DNA of 64,000 nt from Sepioteuthis lessoniana (GCA_963585895.1 OY757934.1:48799126-48863125), one strand, 5' to 3'; shown: positions 1 through 11,867, numbered from the stretch's first letter. Translations and numbers: made by a program. Notes: generated by a model not told the origin, from the letters alone.

Positions 1-108
1 GGTTGAATATAACTACTGCTGTTCTTCTACAAGGATAAATTTGGCATTAAATGATCCATAAAGGTTGATATGCTGTTAAACAAAGAAACCAAACCAAGCC
101 AAACCTGA
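1..108 (+). mobile_element. SINE-B 3' end, cut by window edge
   Basis: It carries the SINE-B tail: the block around ACTGCTGTTCTTCTACAAGG, then TTTGGCATTAAATGA, GGTTGATATGC and a CCAAA-rich end (about 82-107). It lies in an EDC4 intron. Confidence 0.65.
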
Positions 109-464
109 TATATTTGAGTTTAAATATGTTACAGATATTCTTTTTTTTTTTTTCTTAAGAACCAAAGATTTTTAAAATATCAAAAAAAAAAATTTCTTCC
201 CCTGCATTTTCATCTTTCTCTTGCAGACTCGTGATGATGCTTTTTTTACAGTCTTTATTTTCTAGGAAACAAATTTTGTATGATACACAGAAATTTGTGT
301 TCAAATGTTCCTGGCCATATATTGATATGTCATATGTTATTGCTTATAAAATTTCTGTGTAAACACCATGTTTTGGCATGTCTTTTCTGTATAAGCCTTG
401 CTCAGATGTTTCTTACCAAAGGGAGGGTATTTTTTTATTTTTTTTTTTTTAAACAGTTTATTTA

Positions 465-1060
465 ACCTACTCCTCAGCTGTAGGTTAGTGTCCTGGGTAT
501 GACACTAAAATCCATCTAATGGTGAGGCTCAGGTTCTGGAGATATGGAGAGTGTGCAGTCACTTCTCCATTGCCATTACTTCCAGGTCCACTCTCACTTG
601 TTAGGGTCCCATTCATGTGACCAATAGATCTGTTTGAAAAAGTATAAGATAGGAATACTTGATATCATATAACTGCTCAAACAAATGATTATTATTGAAT
701 AGAATTATTAATGTTAGATAGGAAGACTTTATTACATTTAAATGTATGCAAATTATTTGTAATAGGAATAGTTACTTGAATCTTTGTTTACTAAGGATTA
801 TTATTATTAGTTAGTTGAAACCATATAAGTATTCAAACAAGTGATTATCAAATTGATATAGTTGTAATTTACTAAGTATTTTGCTCAGAAGTGGCATATG
901 GCCGTGTGAATAGGGCACCTAATGAGACTTGAAGTCTAGTTTGCTAACTAGTACACCACGTTACTGTAAACTATATAATTGTTTATAGATTATTAGTATT
1001 AGATAGGAATACTTGATATCATATAACTATATGTACCCACCCCCACAAAAAAACCCAGTT
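465..1060 (+). repeat. REP1 copy (diverged, no tail)
   Basis: REP1 is a long dispersed repeat. It has a head with CTCTGCAGAGGGGTAAGACC, a body with GTGTCCTGG-ATATGACACTAAA and GGTCCACTCTGACCCGGAG, sub-repeats of about 85 bp (GTGTGCAAACAAATGA..., TTAGATAGCAATACTTGAAA) and a tail TTTGGCATTAAATAACC...GGTTGATATGCC. Here the body and sub-repeats are recognisable but the tail is lost. Confidence 0.55.
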
Positions 1061-1310
1061 ACACAAAAAATATAAGGGTACAATGAATGTGATTCCCTAA
1101 TCTTTTTAGTCTTACCTCAATAACAATACAAGCTGCAAATGTAACTAAAAAAGAAAAAAATAATTGCTAAGTTAAGTTGTTTAACTGATTGATCTCCCTC
1201 CTTGCAAAAAATATAGTTAAAGAGTGTTTGATATTAATTCGTTGTTCTTTTCTTAATATTAGTTGAGAAAATAGTAAAACCTTTTTTACTTCTTTTCTTT
1301 TCTTTTCTAG

Positions 1311-1530
1311 ATTAAAGGATTCTTTATTGACTCATGTTAGAGATGTTGTGAGAGATGAAGTAAGCAAAGCTATGAAGGCACAGGGTAACACTATCAGTGA
1401 CAATGTTTTAAGTGCTATGCGTTCAGGGGCTGTAACACCTGTACCTGGCACCCAAGATGTACAACAACTTACACAAAACCAAATCCTTCGTCTCTTAAAC
1501 CAGGGACAGATCAATGCAGCTTTTCAGCAG
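1311..1530 (+). CDS. EDC4: EDC4/Ge-1, antepenultimate coding exon (partial gene)
   Basis: Part of enhancer of mRNA-decapping protein 4, the cytoplasmic P-body scaffold that brings DCP1/DCP2 together for 5' decapping. The exon follows a long pyrimidine tract ending in TAG (1308-1310) and stops at CAG before GTAAG at 1531. It is open in one frame; its first base completes a codon begun upstream and it ends on a codon boundary. The translation has a charged helical stretch (VRDVVRDEVSKAMKA) and then NQILRLLNQGQINAAFQQ, which I recognise as the start of the conserved EDC4 C-terminal helical-repeat domain. The upstream exons (N-terminal WD40 region, Ser-rich linker) lie outside the window. Assignment rests on recognised C-terminal motifs continuing through the next two exons, not on a search. 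Confidence 0.88.
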
Positions 1531-1726
1531 GTAAGCATACATTTTTTCATTCTCCCTTGTGTGTTTGTTTTTGTGTGTGAGTGTAGGTTTTTTCCCCCAC
1601 CCCACCCTCTTGAAATTTGTATTGCCATTTTTTTTGTTCTGATTAATCCCCCCCCCCAGGCTTTCCTAAAAAAAATTTTTAATCTGTGTAATTGTGTGTG
1701 TAATCTTTGACCTGCATTTTATTTAG

Positions 1727-1890
1727 GCTTTGTCTGCTGCCAATCTTGATGTAGTGATCCACACATGTGAGAAAGCGAACCCTGACCAAGTGTTTGGCCA
1801 GATCCCGTGTCCCTTGCAGCAACCAGTCCTCCTCTCCCTCATCCAACAACTATCAGCAGACATCGAAACCCACACTTTTCTCAAACAGAA
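1727..1890 (+). CDS. EDC4: EDC4/Ge-1, penultimate coding exon
   Basis: Continues the C-terminal domain directly in frame after the 196-bp intron 1531-1726 (GTAAG...TTTAG). It is 164 bp long and leaves two bases of a lysine codon that the exon at 7157 completes. The translation carries the strongest family signature in the window: ALSAANLDVVIHTCEKANP followed by DQVFGQIPCPLQQPVLLSLI and QQLSADIETHTFLKQK. The CPL-QPVLLSLIQQL core is typical of metazoan EDC4 C-termini, a helical domain that in studied homologues supports self-association and P-body targeting. The donor GTAAG is at 1891. Antisense ORFs over this exon are shadows. Confidence 0.92.
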
Positions 1891-2715
1891 GTAAGAATTC
1901 TTCACTTTCAATGTCTTCATTGAAATCATTTCTATTTCAAATGGCCATTTAATACTATTTCTCTCTCTATGTATATATAAAGTATTCCTCATGCTTTATT
2001 TTTTGAAAATTTACACTTTGATATATGGATTTTAAGGTTTAAAATTCCTTTTAAATTGTAATAAACAAATTTATCAATTCTTAGTGAAAATAAATCAACT
2101 ATACAAATAGCCATAATATTTTCAAATGAAAAGAAAAATTTTCTCGTTCTTTCCAAAGTGGAATGAATGTTATCAGGGCTGATAAATTCTTTTGATTGGC
2201 CTAAAACCTAGTTATCTCCCTTTTTATATAGATTATTATTTAGTTTAATCATTATTTTACCAATACCACATTGTTCACTTTTATATACGAATTTTTTTAA
2301 GAATAAATTTACTATATAGCATTTTAAATTTATAAAACTGAAATATATACTAGTAAATTCAGCAATGCAAATAATCATAATCTCTTAATCTCTCGGCTTT
2401 TTCTTTTTCTTAAATCTAAATCTGCCTAAAAGCTACCTTTTTGTTTAATGTAAAGTCACATCTGATTTATATAATTCATAATAATGGGAATTATTCATTA
2501 ATTAACATTTATTACCCCTGTGAAATTATAGTTAATGGGGATAAACACAAATGCTAGCCCCATGCAAATTTTAAAATTGGACTGGAAATTGTTTTATTCT
2601 CTAAGAACATTTTAACATTGTGGTCCTCATAAAAATTTTGCATGTGCCATTTTTGCTGTATTTCCATTAACATACAAATGTGCACAAATCATTATAGTGA
2701 AAATTATTTTTATTA

Positions 2716-4116
2716 CTAGGGTGAGTTAAAAGTTTTGCAATATTTTGGTAATGTGAGACACAATTTGGCAGCTCTGGATGCTTTTGTTGAGGTTGTAAGG
2801 TGATGAGCTTGCCTCTGTGGTTTTGGAGTACAACAGTCTTGGCATCCATGGTTTTAGACCTACCAGATTTTGCCCGATCATTAAGGTTCTTGCAACTTGA
2901 TTGAAATCTCTTAAACCATTTGTTTATTGTGATCCACTGCGCCTTTACATTTTGCACAAATATTTTTGGTTCCTTTATGGCTTAGTTGAAACTTATATAA
3001 CATAAGTTCCTGAATTAGATTATGTTGCATGTTCATCTGTGTGTTTTTCAAATCACAAATGGAATATGTTTGCTGTAGAATACATTGACTACATCTTTGT
3101 AGAGTGGTGAACCCCCTCATCCCCTGTAATGAGTGTCCAAGATATGACCTTAAACCATCTGATGACAAGGTACCACATAATATTGGAGCTTTGGGGAAAG
3201 CAGAGTACTCTTTCATTTCTTTTGCTCTCAGCTCCACTCTGGCCTGGAGTGTTAGTACCTGATAGGGTCCTGTTTATGAGTCAAATAGAACTGTTTGACA
3301 TTTAAACTGAGTGCAAACAAATGACTTATGCTAAATTGAATTGTTAGACAAAGAACTGTTTGATCATTTAACTGTGTGTAAACAAATGACTGATATTGAA
3401 TTGTTAGTGATACATAGCAATACTTGGAACCATTTAACTGTGCAAATGAATGAACAATTAGTGTTGAATAGCAGTACTTATAACCATTTCACTGTGTGCA
3501 AACAAATAATTAATACTGAATAGAATTAATGTTAGATAGCAATCATTGAAGCCATTTAACTTTGTAGAAACAATAGCAATGTTAGTGTGCAAACAAGTTA
3601 GTTCTGATTCCTTTAAAAATGAAATTACCATCAAACTAATCTTACATATAGCTATTTAAATGTGTACAAACAAACGACTAATGTTAAATTGTTACTGTTA
3701 CATAGCAGTGCTTGAAACCATTTAACTGTGTCCAAACAAATGATTAATAGTAAATAGAATAATTTGTATTTGATAGAAATAGTTGAAACTATTTAACTGT
3801 ATTAAAAAAATAACTGAGGTCAGGCTCATTTCCAAATGTTATCAACAAAATGTTTACAAATCGTATTTAATGTATATGTATAAACAGGATGTGGCATTAA
3901 ATAACCTACAATGATTGATATATCATAAAACCAAGCAAATGAAATGTGTGATTTATAGTAATATAAATTAAAAAATGTGTCAGTGCACCAACTACTGCGA
4001 TACTACCAAGCACAGTGGGTACCTTCCATAGCCTGAACTGCTTTGGTTATGTGATATGTGCTGCAAACTAGCAAAAAAAAACCCCAAAATATTGCCAAAC
4101 TTTTGACTTACCCTTG
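2716..4116 (-). mobile_element. Mariner-derived MITE (MITE-1 copy A), split by REP1
   Basis: Terminal inverted repeats GGGTGAGTTAAAAGTTTTGC (2719) and its complement ending at 4113 are bounded by TA on both sides. Minus-strand reading gives the transposase N-terminal helix-turn-helix part (INKWFKRFQSSCKNLNDRAK, SGRSKTMDAKT) that runs straight into the TIR with no catalytic domain. A REP1 copy (about 3050-3950) separates the two halves. Confidence 0.72.
3050..3950 (+). repeat. REP1 copy inserted in MITE-1 A
   Basis: A head near 3075 (TACATTGACTACATCTTTGT), a GAGTGTCCAAGATATGAC block, at least six degenerate sub-repeats of the AACTGTGTGCAAACAAATGA type (3300-3800), and a tail GTGGCATTAAATAACC...GGTTGATATATC ending in AAACCAAGC near 3945. 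Confidence 0.72.
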
Positions 4117-4814
4117 TAGTTTGACAAAAATCCTAGAAAATAAGAACGAGCAGAAAGAAAAAATTTAACATTGCATTTTATGTTTATTTTCCTAAATTGA
4201 GTGTTTGTTTATTTATTTTTTTCTCCTTTGAATCTTATGTGTGATGTTGGATAAAGAAAAATCCTGGATGTTTTTTGTGAGTTTGGTAAAAATGAAAATG
4301 TTAATCTTTTAAATGTCATAATTTCTAATTGATTGTTTTGTAAGGATTCACTAACAATATCCTGTGAGGGGGCCCTAAAAATTATATACCACTTAGATTT
4401 GGCACAAGGCTACAAATATGAGGCACCAAATAAGGATTGAACTTTCTACTCGACAGCAATGGATCTGCTGGACCAGATTGTGAACTATTACATCATGATG
4501 TAGTATCCAATTTTGGAATATTGTAACTTTATAGTAAACTTTGTATTTCAGTTGAGGAGTATTTATTTATTTTATATTGTGGAGGTTTTGTCTTTCAAAT
4601 TTTTTGCTTTTTATTTAAAATTTTTTAAAGAATTATTTTTTGCTTTGTGATTTAAAAAAAAAATGTGAAGAGTATATATGTTTATCAAAAAAAAATCTTG
4701 TTGCTTTTTTATTTATTTATTTATTGCGATTGTATAGTTGAGTTATATTCAATGATTAATTACAATATCTATTCAGATAATATTTTTATTTTTTAATTAG
4801 ACAATCTCATTAAG

Positions 4815-5300
4815 CTGACATAGCCCAGTCATCTGGAGCTGTAGTATACACCAACTGCATCTCTGCAGAGGGGTAAGACCCCCCACCCCACCCCAACAAG
4901 TGTCTTAGATATGACACCAAACAATCAAATGTTGTGGCTCTAGTAATACTGGAGCTTTAGGAAATGCAGAGTACCCCTTCATTTCCATCGCTGCCAGGTT
5001 CATTCTGACTCTGAGTGGTAGCACCTGATAGGACTCTCTCTGTGGGTCAAATAGTGCTAACAAATGACTAATATTGAATTGTTTGAAATAGAACTGTTTG
5101 ATTATTTAACTGTGTATAAACAAATGACTGGTTAATTGAATTGTTAATGGTATGTAGCAATACTTGTAATCATTTAACTGTTTGCAAAATGATGAGCATA
5201 AGTTTGTTTAAAAATGTTATCAACAAAACATATTTACAAATTGCATATTTAATATATATGTATAAAGATTTGGTATTAAATAACTCATTTAACTGATGTC
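4815..5300 (+). repeat. REP1 copy
   Basis: The head CATCTCTGCAGAGGGGTAAG is at 4857. The body has CAAGTGTCTTAGATATGACA, two sub-repeats follow, and the tail TTTGGTATTAAATAACTC is at 5268. Confidence 0.7.
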
Positions 5301-5945
5301 CAGGAAATGCTGTAAAAATCTGAAAAGGTGATAAACCAAAATGAGTCATCAATTCATAAATTATTCAAATTGACTCTGAGCTGTGAAAATGACCCAAATT
5401 TGATTTTGTAAAGCTTGGAATGTCTTAAATATACTTTATCTACCCTGTTTTTTATGTGTTATATAAATTAAAAACTTATTCAGTTTGACATTGAATATTC
5501 CTAAAATGAAAGTTAGATGCATAAGTGTCTTCTCTAATCAAACGACAACTTTTAAAGAAATTACTGTAATTATTCATGTATAATATGCACTTGCATTTAA
5601 CACGTACACCGAAATTTAAGCTATAAAATTCTGAAAAATTACAAAAAAAAAACCAGAACATTTTGTATATAATACTGACATTTTAGAATTTGTCGTGGCT
5701 AGATTTAAAATTTTACAACTTTTTATCTGGTTTTTATTGACGAAAATGAAAGATTGTCCAGGTTATGTTTTGAAACAAAACCTTTATGCTATATTCAGAG
5801 TAAACACATTGGCATTAATACAAAAAATGCAACAAGCTTGTGGCAAAATTAAGCTCACACTTGGAGAAACCAACTTATAAGGACTTACATTCAAGTGGCT
5901 ATTTCTCTGAAGTATTTGTTATACATTTAGTTTGGATCACAGATA

Positions 5946-6462
5946 CTTGGAAGTTTTGCAATATTTTTTTGTGCTAGTTTGTGTTGTGTATACCATGTGA
6001 CCAAAACAATTCAAGCTGTGGAAAGTTACCTGCTCTGGTTGTTGGTGCTCTCACATATTATGCATTGCTTCATTCTGTGTGATTTTTAAAAGCTGCCCTC
6101 ATAAACTTGCAGCATAGTCCAATTTAGGAGCTTATGCTTTGAGTGTGAACTGAGTCATAATACCATGGAAGCAGCCAAAAACATATGTTGTGCAAAAGGT
6201 GTTGGTTCAGTTGATCACAGTAAAGTATTCAGATGATTCAAGAAATTTCACTTGATCAGGCAAAGTAAGATATGCATAAAACTCTGTATTCCTAGGCAAG
6301 TGCTCTATAGAGGCAAATCTGGTGAGTAGCACCTGGAGAGTATCAGGCGATCTTGGTATCTCAGTGGTTGGTCACCTTTGCAACCTTGGCAAAAGGATCT
6401 GGAGCTGCTGAACTGTGCTTCATGTATTATCAAAATATTGCAAATCTTTTGACTCACTCTTG
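5946..6462 (+). mobile_element. MITE-1 copy B (mariner-derived, about 517 bp)
   Basis: The left end (TA then AAGTTTTGCAATATTTTT) and the right end (AAAATATTGCAAATCTTTTG, then GACTCACTCTTG and TA) are inverted. Between them a plus-strand remnant starts at ATG 6166 (MEAAKNICCAKG, VGSVDHSKVF) and ends in RVSGDLGISVVGHL next to the TIR. This is a mariner DNA-binding region without the catalytic core. About 80 bp beyond its right TA matches the flank left of copy A, so both sit in the same host repeat. Confidence 0.7.
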
Positions 6463-6689
6463 TAATAGAAATAATTCTCTATCATTCTTTGGTTTGTGCA
6501 CATTTGTATGTTAATGTCAATACAGCAAAAATGGCATTACTCAGTTTTTGTGTATAATACGCACCCTTTACTTTTAGGCCTAAAAAGGTAGGGAAAAAGT
6601 GTATGCTATCGGAGATGGATTTACCTAGTCATCAGTGGTTCCCATGACCCACCAATTTAAGACTATGGACCTATACTTGTATAAAAAAA

Positions 6690-6940
6690 AGTTGGCGACC
6701 TAAGTCGAGGGTGACTTGAAGGCTCTCTTTTCAATAGCTACTACACTGAAGTGTAGGAGAGGGCACTACTCTATTCTCTGGATTGCTCCCCTTTACCCTT
6801 GTTCCTTACTTTATAATGCTGAGTGTTAAGCAAAGCAGCGTTTTTTTTTGTTTTTTTTTCGAGTCTTTGGTATGACTCGACCTGGGATTGAACCCCGGTC
6901 TCCTGGACCATTGGTGAACACTCTACTCATTAGGCCAATT
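6690..6940 (-). mobile_element. SINE-A copy
   Basis: Read on the minus strand: a tRNA-like head (TTGGCCTAATGAGTAGAGTG, B box GGTTCAATCCC), the body GAGTCATACCAAAGACTCGA, and an end ...GGTCGCCAAC. It is diverged and has a T/A tract inserted at 6841-6859. It lies in the last EDC4 intron. Confidence 0.8.
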
Positions 6941-7156
6941 GTACTGAAACTTATGTTCTTAAATATTATATAAAGAAATACTCTCTGTACACATGAAACA
7001 AGGTTATAATCTAGCATGTCGCATGATAAATTAGTTTCATTGCATCCTATAAATCTGTATCATCACAAAACAATGAAAACTCTCTGCTTTTCTTTGAAGT
7101 TATTTTAAAGATTTCTTTTTTCATTGAAACTTTTTTGCTTTCTGGTTTTGTTGCAG

Positions 7157-7337
7157 GTATCTGGAAGAAGCAATTGTCAGCCTGGATACGAGTAATCCAA
7201 TTACGCATGAACATAAGCGAGGAGTGCTCAATGGCCTTATCCCTAAATTGCAGAATTTCATCCAGTCCCATCCAACCTCCCCAGACAGACGATCAATTTG
7301 CAAGTTGCTCATGTTGGCTCAGTCTCACCTCAATTGA
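7157..7337 (+). CDS. EDC4: EDC4/Ge-1, terminal coding exon with stop
   Basis: The acceptor TTGCAG ends at 7156. The first base completes the split lysine codon, then YLEEAIVSLDTSNPITHEHK and a final helix ending LLMLAQSHLN run to TGA at 7335-7337. This matches the usual end of EDC4, where a YLEEA motif follows the conserved PLQQPVLLSLIQQL region. The three exons give about 186 residues of the C-terminus with no frameshift or stop, so the gene looks functional. The preceding intron (1891-7156) is 5,266 bp and holds two mariner-derived MITEs, two REP1 copies and a SINE-A, while the intron before it is only 196 bp. Confidence 0.92.
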
Positions 7338-7705
7338 GACAAACACACTTAATTGCCCATGCCTGCTCTCCCAGTCTCACCTTATCCCACTCCTCTACCC
7401 ATCTTATCCGTGATCTATTACCCAGCTGCTATGGCCCTACAAAATAGCGACAACAATGACAGCTCCTGCCTTTGTTTTTTTAAGTCTGATTCCTCTTTTT
7501 CAATCATGTCGGCATTTTGGCAACTGTTGGCCATAGTTTGTGCTCGGAGAATTACAAAGGATTTTTTTATCTTTTTTTTTTTTTTTTTTTTTTTTTTAAG
7601 AAAGAAAAAAAAATGTGATTGTTGATCTCTTCAAGGTGTACGTATCTTCTTTGGCTGACAAATAATGGTTCTGTTCATTGTTATTTCACTATTAATAAAA
7701 ACAAC
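7338..7705 (+). other. EDC4: EDC4 3' UTR (proximal form)
   Basis: Non-coding sequence after the EDC4 stop. It contains a long T tract (7563-7597) and an AATAAA at 7694-7699 followed directly by A-rich sequence, a plausible polyadenylation site. Another AATAAA at 9254-9259 could give a longer transcript of about 1.9 kb of UTR, and the intervening 7.7-9.3 kb is unusually free of the repeat families that fill the rest of the window, which fits a long UTR. Which site is used cannot be told from sequence. Confidence 0.5.
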
Positions 7706-9260
7706 AACAAAAAAAAAAAGACTAAAAAAAATATATAAAAAAAGAATTCTCTCCATCTCTCACCTTCTCATAGTCTCCCTCCCTACACATGCACGTTTGT
7801 CTTTGCAAGTGTATTAAGAATAATTTTATACATTTACAGGTGCATTTGCTTATTCTATGCCTTTAGTGGGTGTGTATGTATGGGGAAAAAAATTTTTAGA
7901 TACATAAGTAGAATTTTCATCTACAATTTTCAAAAATAAAATCAAAGTAAAATTTACTTTATTAGATGTCTTTTGAGTTTTATCCTCATTGTTTTCTAGA
8001 TGTTTTAAGAGGAAAAGGAAGATTCTCTCTTTTTCAGTCTCACTCTGTCTCTTGTTCTATCTCATTTCCTCTCTTTGTAGGATGATTAAGTTGCATTCAC
8101 TATTTTTTTTATTCATTATCTAAAACTATCTTTCCCCAACTTTGACCATATTATGCAAGACAGAATATCACGCATTAATTAAACTTTTTAAAAAATTTTC
8201 TCTAAGAAAGCATTTAAAACTTATTTTTACCTGTTTAATTTATACATACTCTCACATTTGCTGCTATATTTTTGTGAATCCTTAGCTCTAAATATTACCT
8301 CCATCGAGTGAGGGTTTTTTTTTTTTTTTGTCAGTTTTAAATGGTTTTATAATTAGTCCAGGTTAAGTGTGATAATGGTAACCCAAAACTGATCTTTATG
8401 TATTTATTATTTTAAACCTTCTTTCCAATGCAGATATCATTGGGGAACTAGAAATATTTTGCTAAAACTTTTGTTATTCCCCAATAATACCTACATTGGA
8501 AAAATAAGGTCTAAAAAAAGTTTGGTTTTGGGTTATCTTTACCAGTTTTAACCAGGATTAAATGGAACATTTCATTTAATACTGAGTTTTTAATTAACTG
8601 TACATTTGATGATTGCTGTAATTTTATTCTGAACTTTATTGTACATACAGGTCATCTTGATATGACTTAAGAAATGGAAAACCCTCTCTCAGAAACATTT
8701 CTTTTATATTTTGTATAATTCTAAGGGATTTAAAAAAAATTTTTTTTTTTTTTTTTTTTTATTGGGGGTGGGTGTTGTTGAGAAGAATGGAAAAAAAAGT
8801 GTTCATTGCCAGCAACAGCAGCAGTTATGAACTGAAATATTATTTATCTCTCCACAAGCGGAGATTTGAAATGAGGTTGAGATTTATGCACAACCTATTT
8901 TAATATTTGTGGGTTATTGCAGAAATTGTTCAGTCCCATTGTCTGTCTCTCTTTTTTTTTTTTCTCCATCCCATTTTGTTGGGTGCTTCAGACATCAGAG
9001 ATTGATTTTGAACCTCTCCTAAGTGCAATGTGAATGTACAGTCAGATTAGACTGTGGTTCAATCTGTGCTTTTTGTACAGTTGAAAGTTTTAAAAACAAA
9101 ACAAAAAAAAAAAAAACCCCAAAAAAACTGGTTTTCTTAAGTAATTTGTATTTAAGTATCTTAAGTATAAAATAACTTTCAGGCAGACATGTGTTCATGC
9201 ACACACGTGTGTGTATGGAATATATGTTAATAATATAGTTTGCTATATTTATAAATAAAG
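7706..9260 (+). other. Possible extended EDC4 3' UTR / repeat-poor flank
   Basis: No coding potential or recognised dispersed repeat. The sequence is T/A-rich with homopolymer runs (8312-8329, 8740-8760) and the foldback at 8356-8556. It ends near an AATAAA at 9254. Relative freedom from SINEs suggests selection or transcript status, but this is inference. Confidence 0.3.
8356..8556. repeat. Long near-perfect hairpin downstream of EDC4
   Basis: The left arm (8356-8450) and right arm (8470-8556) are reverse complements over about 85 bp. Matched blocks include GGTTAA...GGTAACCCAAAAC against GTTTTGGGTTATC...TTAACC, and CCAATG...ATTGGGGAA against TTCCCCAAT...CATTGG. The loop is about 20-30 nt of A/T. 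It could be a MITE or a transcribed double-stranded structure within the EDC4 3' UTR. Confidence 0.7.
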
Positions 9261-9309
9261 TGCTCAATATCAGTGATAGAGCATATATATGAATATCTGT
9301 TAGGGTAGT

Positions 9310-10880
9310 TTAGACATGGTGTTTTTTGTTAACTTTTGAATTCTCACCTATGTGATCATCATCTGATCAAGCAATACTTGGTCTGCTGATAATTGCATAC
9401 ATGAGAAACTGAGAGTTACTAAGCACCGTTTACTCTGTCGACACTGTAATGCACCCACTCACACTCATTGTTTTGTTACTGTGAAGATTCTTTAGAAAAG
9501 TATATTCTTTTTTTTCCACAAGTGAGAGGAATGTTTTTTCTTTTTTTCACTGAACAATTCAAATACACTTTCAACAAATCAGCATTTGCTTGATGGGAAA
9601 AAGATTGCTTTTCATTTCATTTATAGAAAAAAAAGGAAATTTAGAAACCAAAAATCAGAAAAAGAAATCAGATTTTTTTTCTTTTTACTTTTATTCCTTT
9701 AAAAAAAAAAAATTTTATTTTTTATCTTTAAGACAACCATTTTGGTGTGCTTTTGACTAATCTTTCTCCATTCCTTATTAATAATACCTTTCAACCAAAT
9801 AAAATGAAATGTTAAGAAGTTTCCTCAGTCTCTCTCATCCAGAAATAATCAATTCAACAATGGCAAAAAATATCAAAGTTGTCAAGTTTTCATTTTCATA
9901 CATTCAAAATGAATGAGAAATAAAAAAAAAAAATAAAAAAATTAATAAAAAAGTTTCTAGTAGTTTTAATTTAAAATTTTTTTTATGCTGTTTTAAATGT
10001 GGACTGATTTATTAATGAAATGATTATACAATGAGACTTTAAAAAATTTTTTTCTAAGAACCTCAATGTCGGGTGGGGGGAAGAAAAAGGGCCTTAAAAA
10101 AACTTCATAACCATTGCAATGAAATATAAGGGGTGTTGAAGTGTGTGTGTGTGTGTGTATTTATATAATAGACACACACACACATTCTTCTTTAACACAC
10201 CTTATATATATATATAAGTGTCTTACTCTGTCTGGGGAAACTTTGTAACTTTTTTTCTTAACTTTTTTAGTTAGGTATACTAGTGGTACTTTTATCTTCC
10301 CCACTCTCTACTGTATCATCAGTTTGAGTATGATCTCTATGCTGATAAACAGCAGAGGGTAAATTTGAACTTAGTCAATAGATGAATAAAAAGTGTAAAG
10401 GTATTACATATCAGATAAAAGTAAATGATAAGGTAAGGATTTTAATAGTTAATGTCATGCAATGAATGATGCAAATCTGTAAGTTATATAATTGTCTTAA
10501 ACTAATAAGATGGAAGTGTTCTAAGGTAAAAAATGAATAATGGCTTACTGGTAAAATCTGGCTGACACAAACCAAATGAACAAGCCTTGCTAAGTCAAAT
10601 CTATAGTATGTGACCTTTTTGACAGAATATGCTATTTCAAATACTGTATAATAAGGTTGTGAGTACAACAAGCCCTTCACAAAGCAGCTGTGTGTGTGTG
10701 TAGTGAAATTGTCTCAAAATGACTAAGCCATCTGTAGGGCCTAGTACAAAACTGGTAAATTCACTAATCAACATAAAGTTAATATTTAAAGAAGATGCAG
10801 CTTGTAAATTTATTTGCATAACACAAGGCAGACATACATTTAAAATTTTTTTTTAAATGGTAACAAACTTATATAACAAA
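9310..10880. other. Intergenic, little recognised
   Basis: No gene or clear repeat family seen. It contains A/T runs (9920-9960), a GT/AC hairpin at 10127-10205 and open frames without any recognisable motif. Confidence 0.4.
10127..10205. repeat. (GT)n/(AC)n hairpin
   Basis: AAGGGGTGTTGAAGTG plus (GT)n is followed after 18 nt by (AC)n and CTTCTTTAACACACCTTA, so the microsatellite and its flanks fold back on themselves. Confidence 0.6.
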
Positions 10881-10894
10881 TTTTAGAGTGTTAT

Positions 10895-11156
10895 TATTAT
10901 CATCATCATAGGAAATGAGCATGGTAACTTGAGTTCAAACCCTGGACAATGCTGTTTGCATTTGCCATGGTGCTAATACCCTTGGGAAAGGTATGAATTC
11001 AGCTATGAGTAAATAGTAGGGTGGACTGAGCTCTTAAACATTGATATGGCTACCAGTCTAGAAGGAAAACTCTGGATTCAAACCTGTTTTACTTCACTTA
11101 AAAATTGACCTAGTGTCAAATCCTGTTTGTGATGGAGGGGCTGGGTAAACATATAT
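10895..11156 (+). mobile_element. SINE-C copy, diverged
   Basis: The B-box region GAGTTCAAACCCTGGAC (10931) is followed by the central block AATACCCTTGGGAAAGGTAT, then GTAAATAGTAGGG, AAGGAAAACTCTGGATTCAA, and the end GGAGGGGCTGGGTAAA. This is the full SINE-C order, with a degraded A box. Confidence 0.8.
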
Positions 11157-11339
11157 AACAATTTTTTTTTTTTTTTGCTTGTATTTATAAGGTTCATTTA
11201 ATAAATAGGGATATTTTTGAAAAAAAGCAATTTTTTATTGTTCTCTTTCTCTCTCTTTAAGTATATATTCTACATTGTTTGGAATTGATTTAAAGCAAAG
11301 GCTATTTTATTCTGCCAGAAATATGTTTTGAGGCTATTC

Positions 11340-11700
11340 AAAATGGCAGCAAATCAGATTGCTCCAATCTTGAACAGAAGTCTGTCATCAAGTTTTTGAT
11401 AGCTGATAAGTGCAAACAATGTGAAATTTACAGACGAATGTACTGTGTATGGAGAAGCCTATTTTAGTCCAAAAATCTTTACAAATAGGCTAAACATGGG
11501 TTTGCTATTATGAGCCTGAGTCGAAAAGACCATCTATGAAATGGAAACACACTGACTCTGGTAAAGAAAGTTCCAGAATCAGCCGTCAGTAAAGAAGGTA
11601 ATGCTGACAGTCTTCTGGAATATGAAAGGACCCATTGCTATACATTTCCTTGAAAAGGGTGCAACTATAAACAGTGCTTCCTATTGCCAACTCCATAGGC
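11340..11700 (+). pseudogene. Decayed mariner transposase fragment
   Basis: Conceptual translation with frameshifts gives an N-terminal DNA-binding start (NLEQKSVIKFLIADKC, EIYRRM-TVYGEAYFS). After a large internal deletion a later segment reads GATINSASYCQL, as in the catalytic domain of the Mos1/GVQW3-like mariner group. The D,D34D catalytic residues are absent. TIRs were not found. It is distinct from the mariner at 14.6 kb. Confidence 0.6.
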
Positions 11701-11867
11701 AGGATTCACCTTATTGAATGACCTTCATATTTTCTTTTTTGTAACCTTCATTTGAAAATGAAATCTGTTAGCAGGATTCAAGTTCTGGCGGAGACTTTTT
11801 TTTTTTTTTTTTTTCCTGTTGGGGAAGGCATCTTTTCCTCTTGTTATGAATAAAATAGGGGCATTTG

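Noticed and set aside
1332-1992. Antisense open frames over the EDC4 exons
   Set aside because: Shadows of the coding strand, which has splice sites and recognised motifs.
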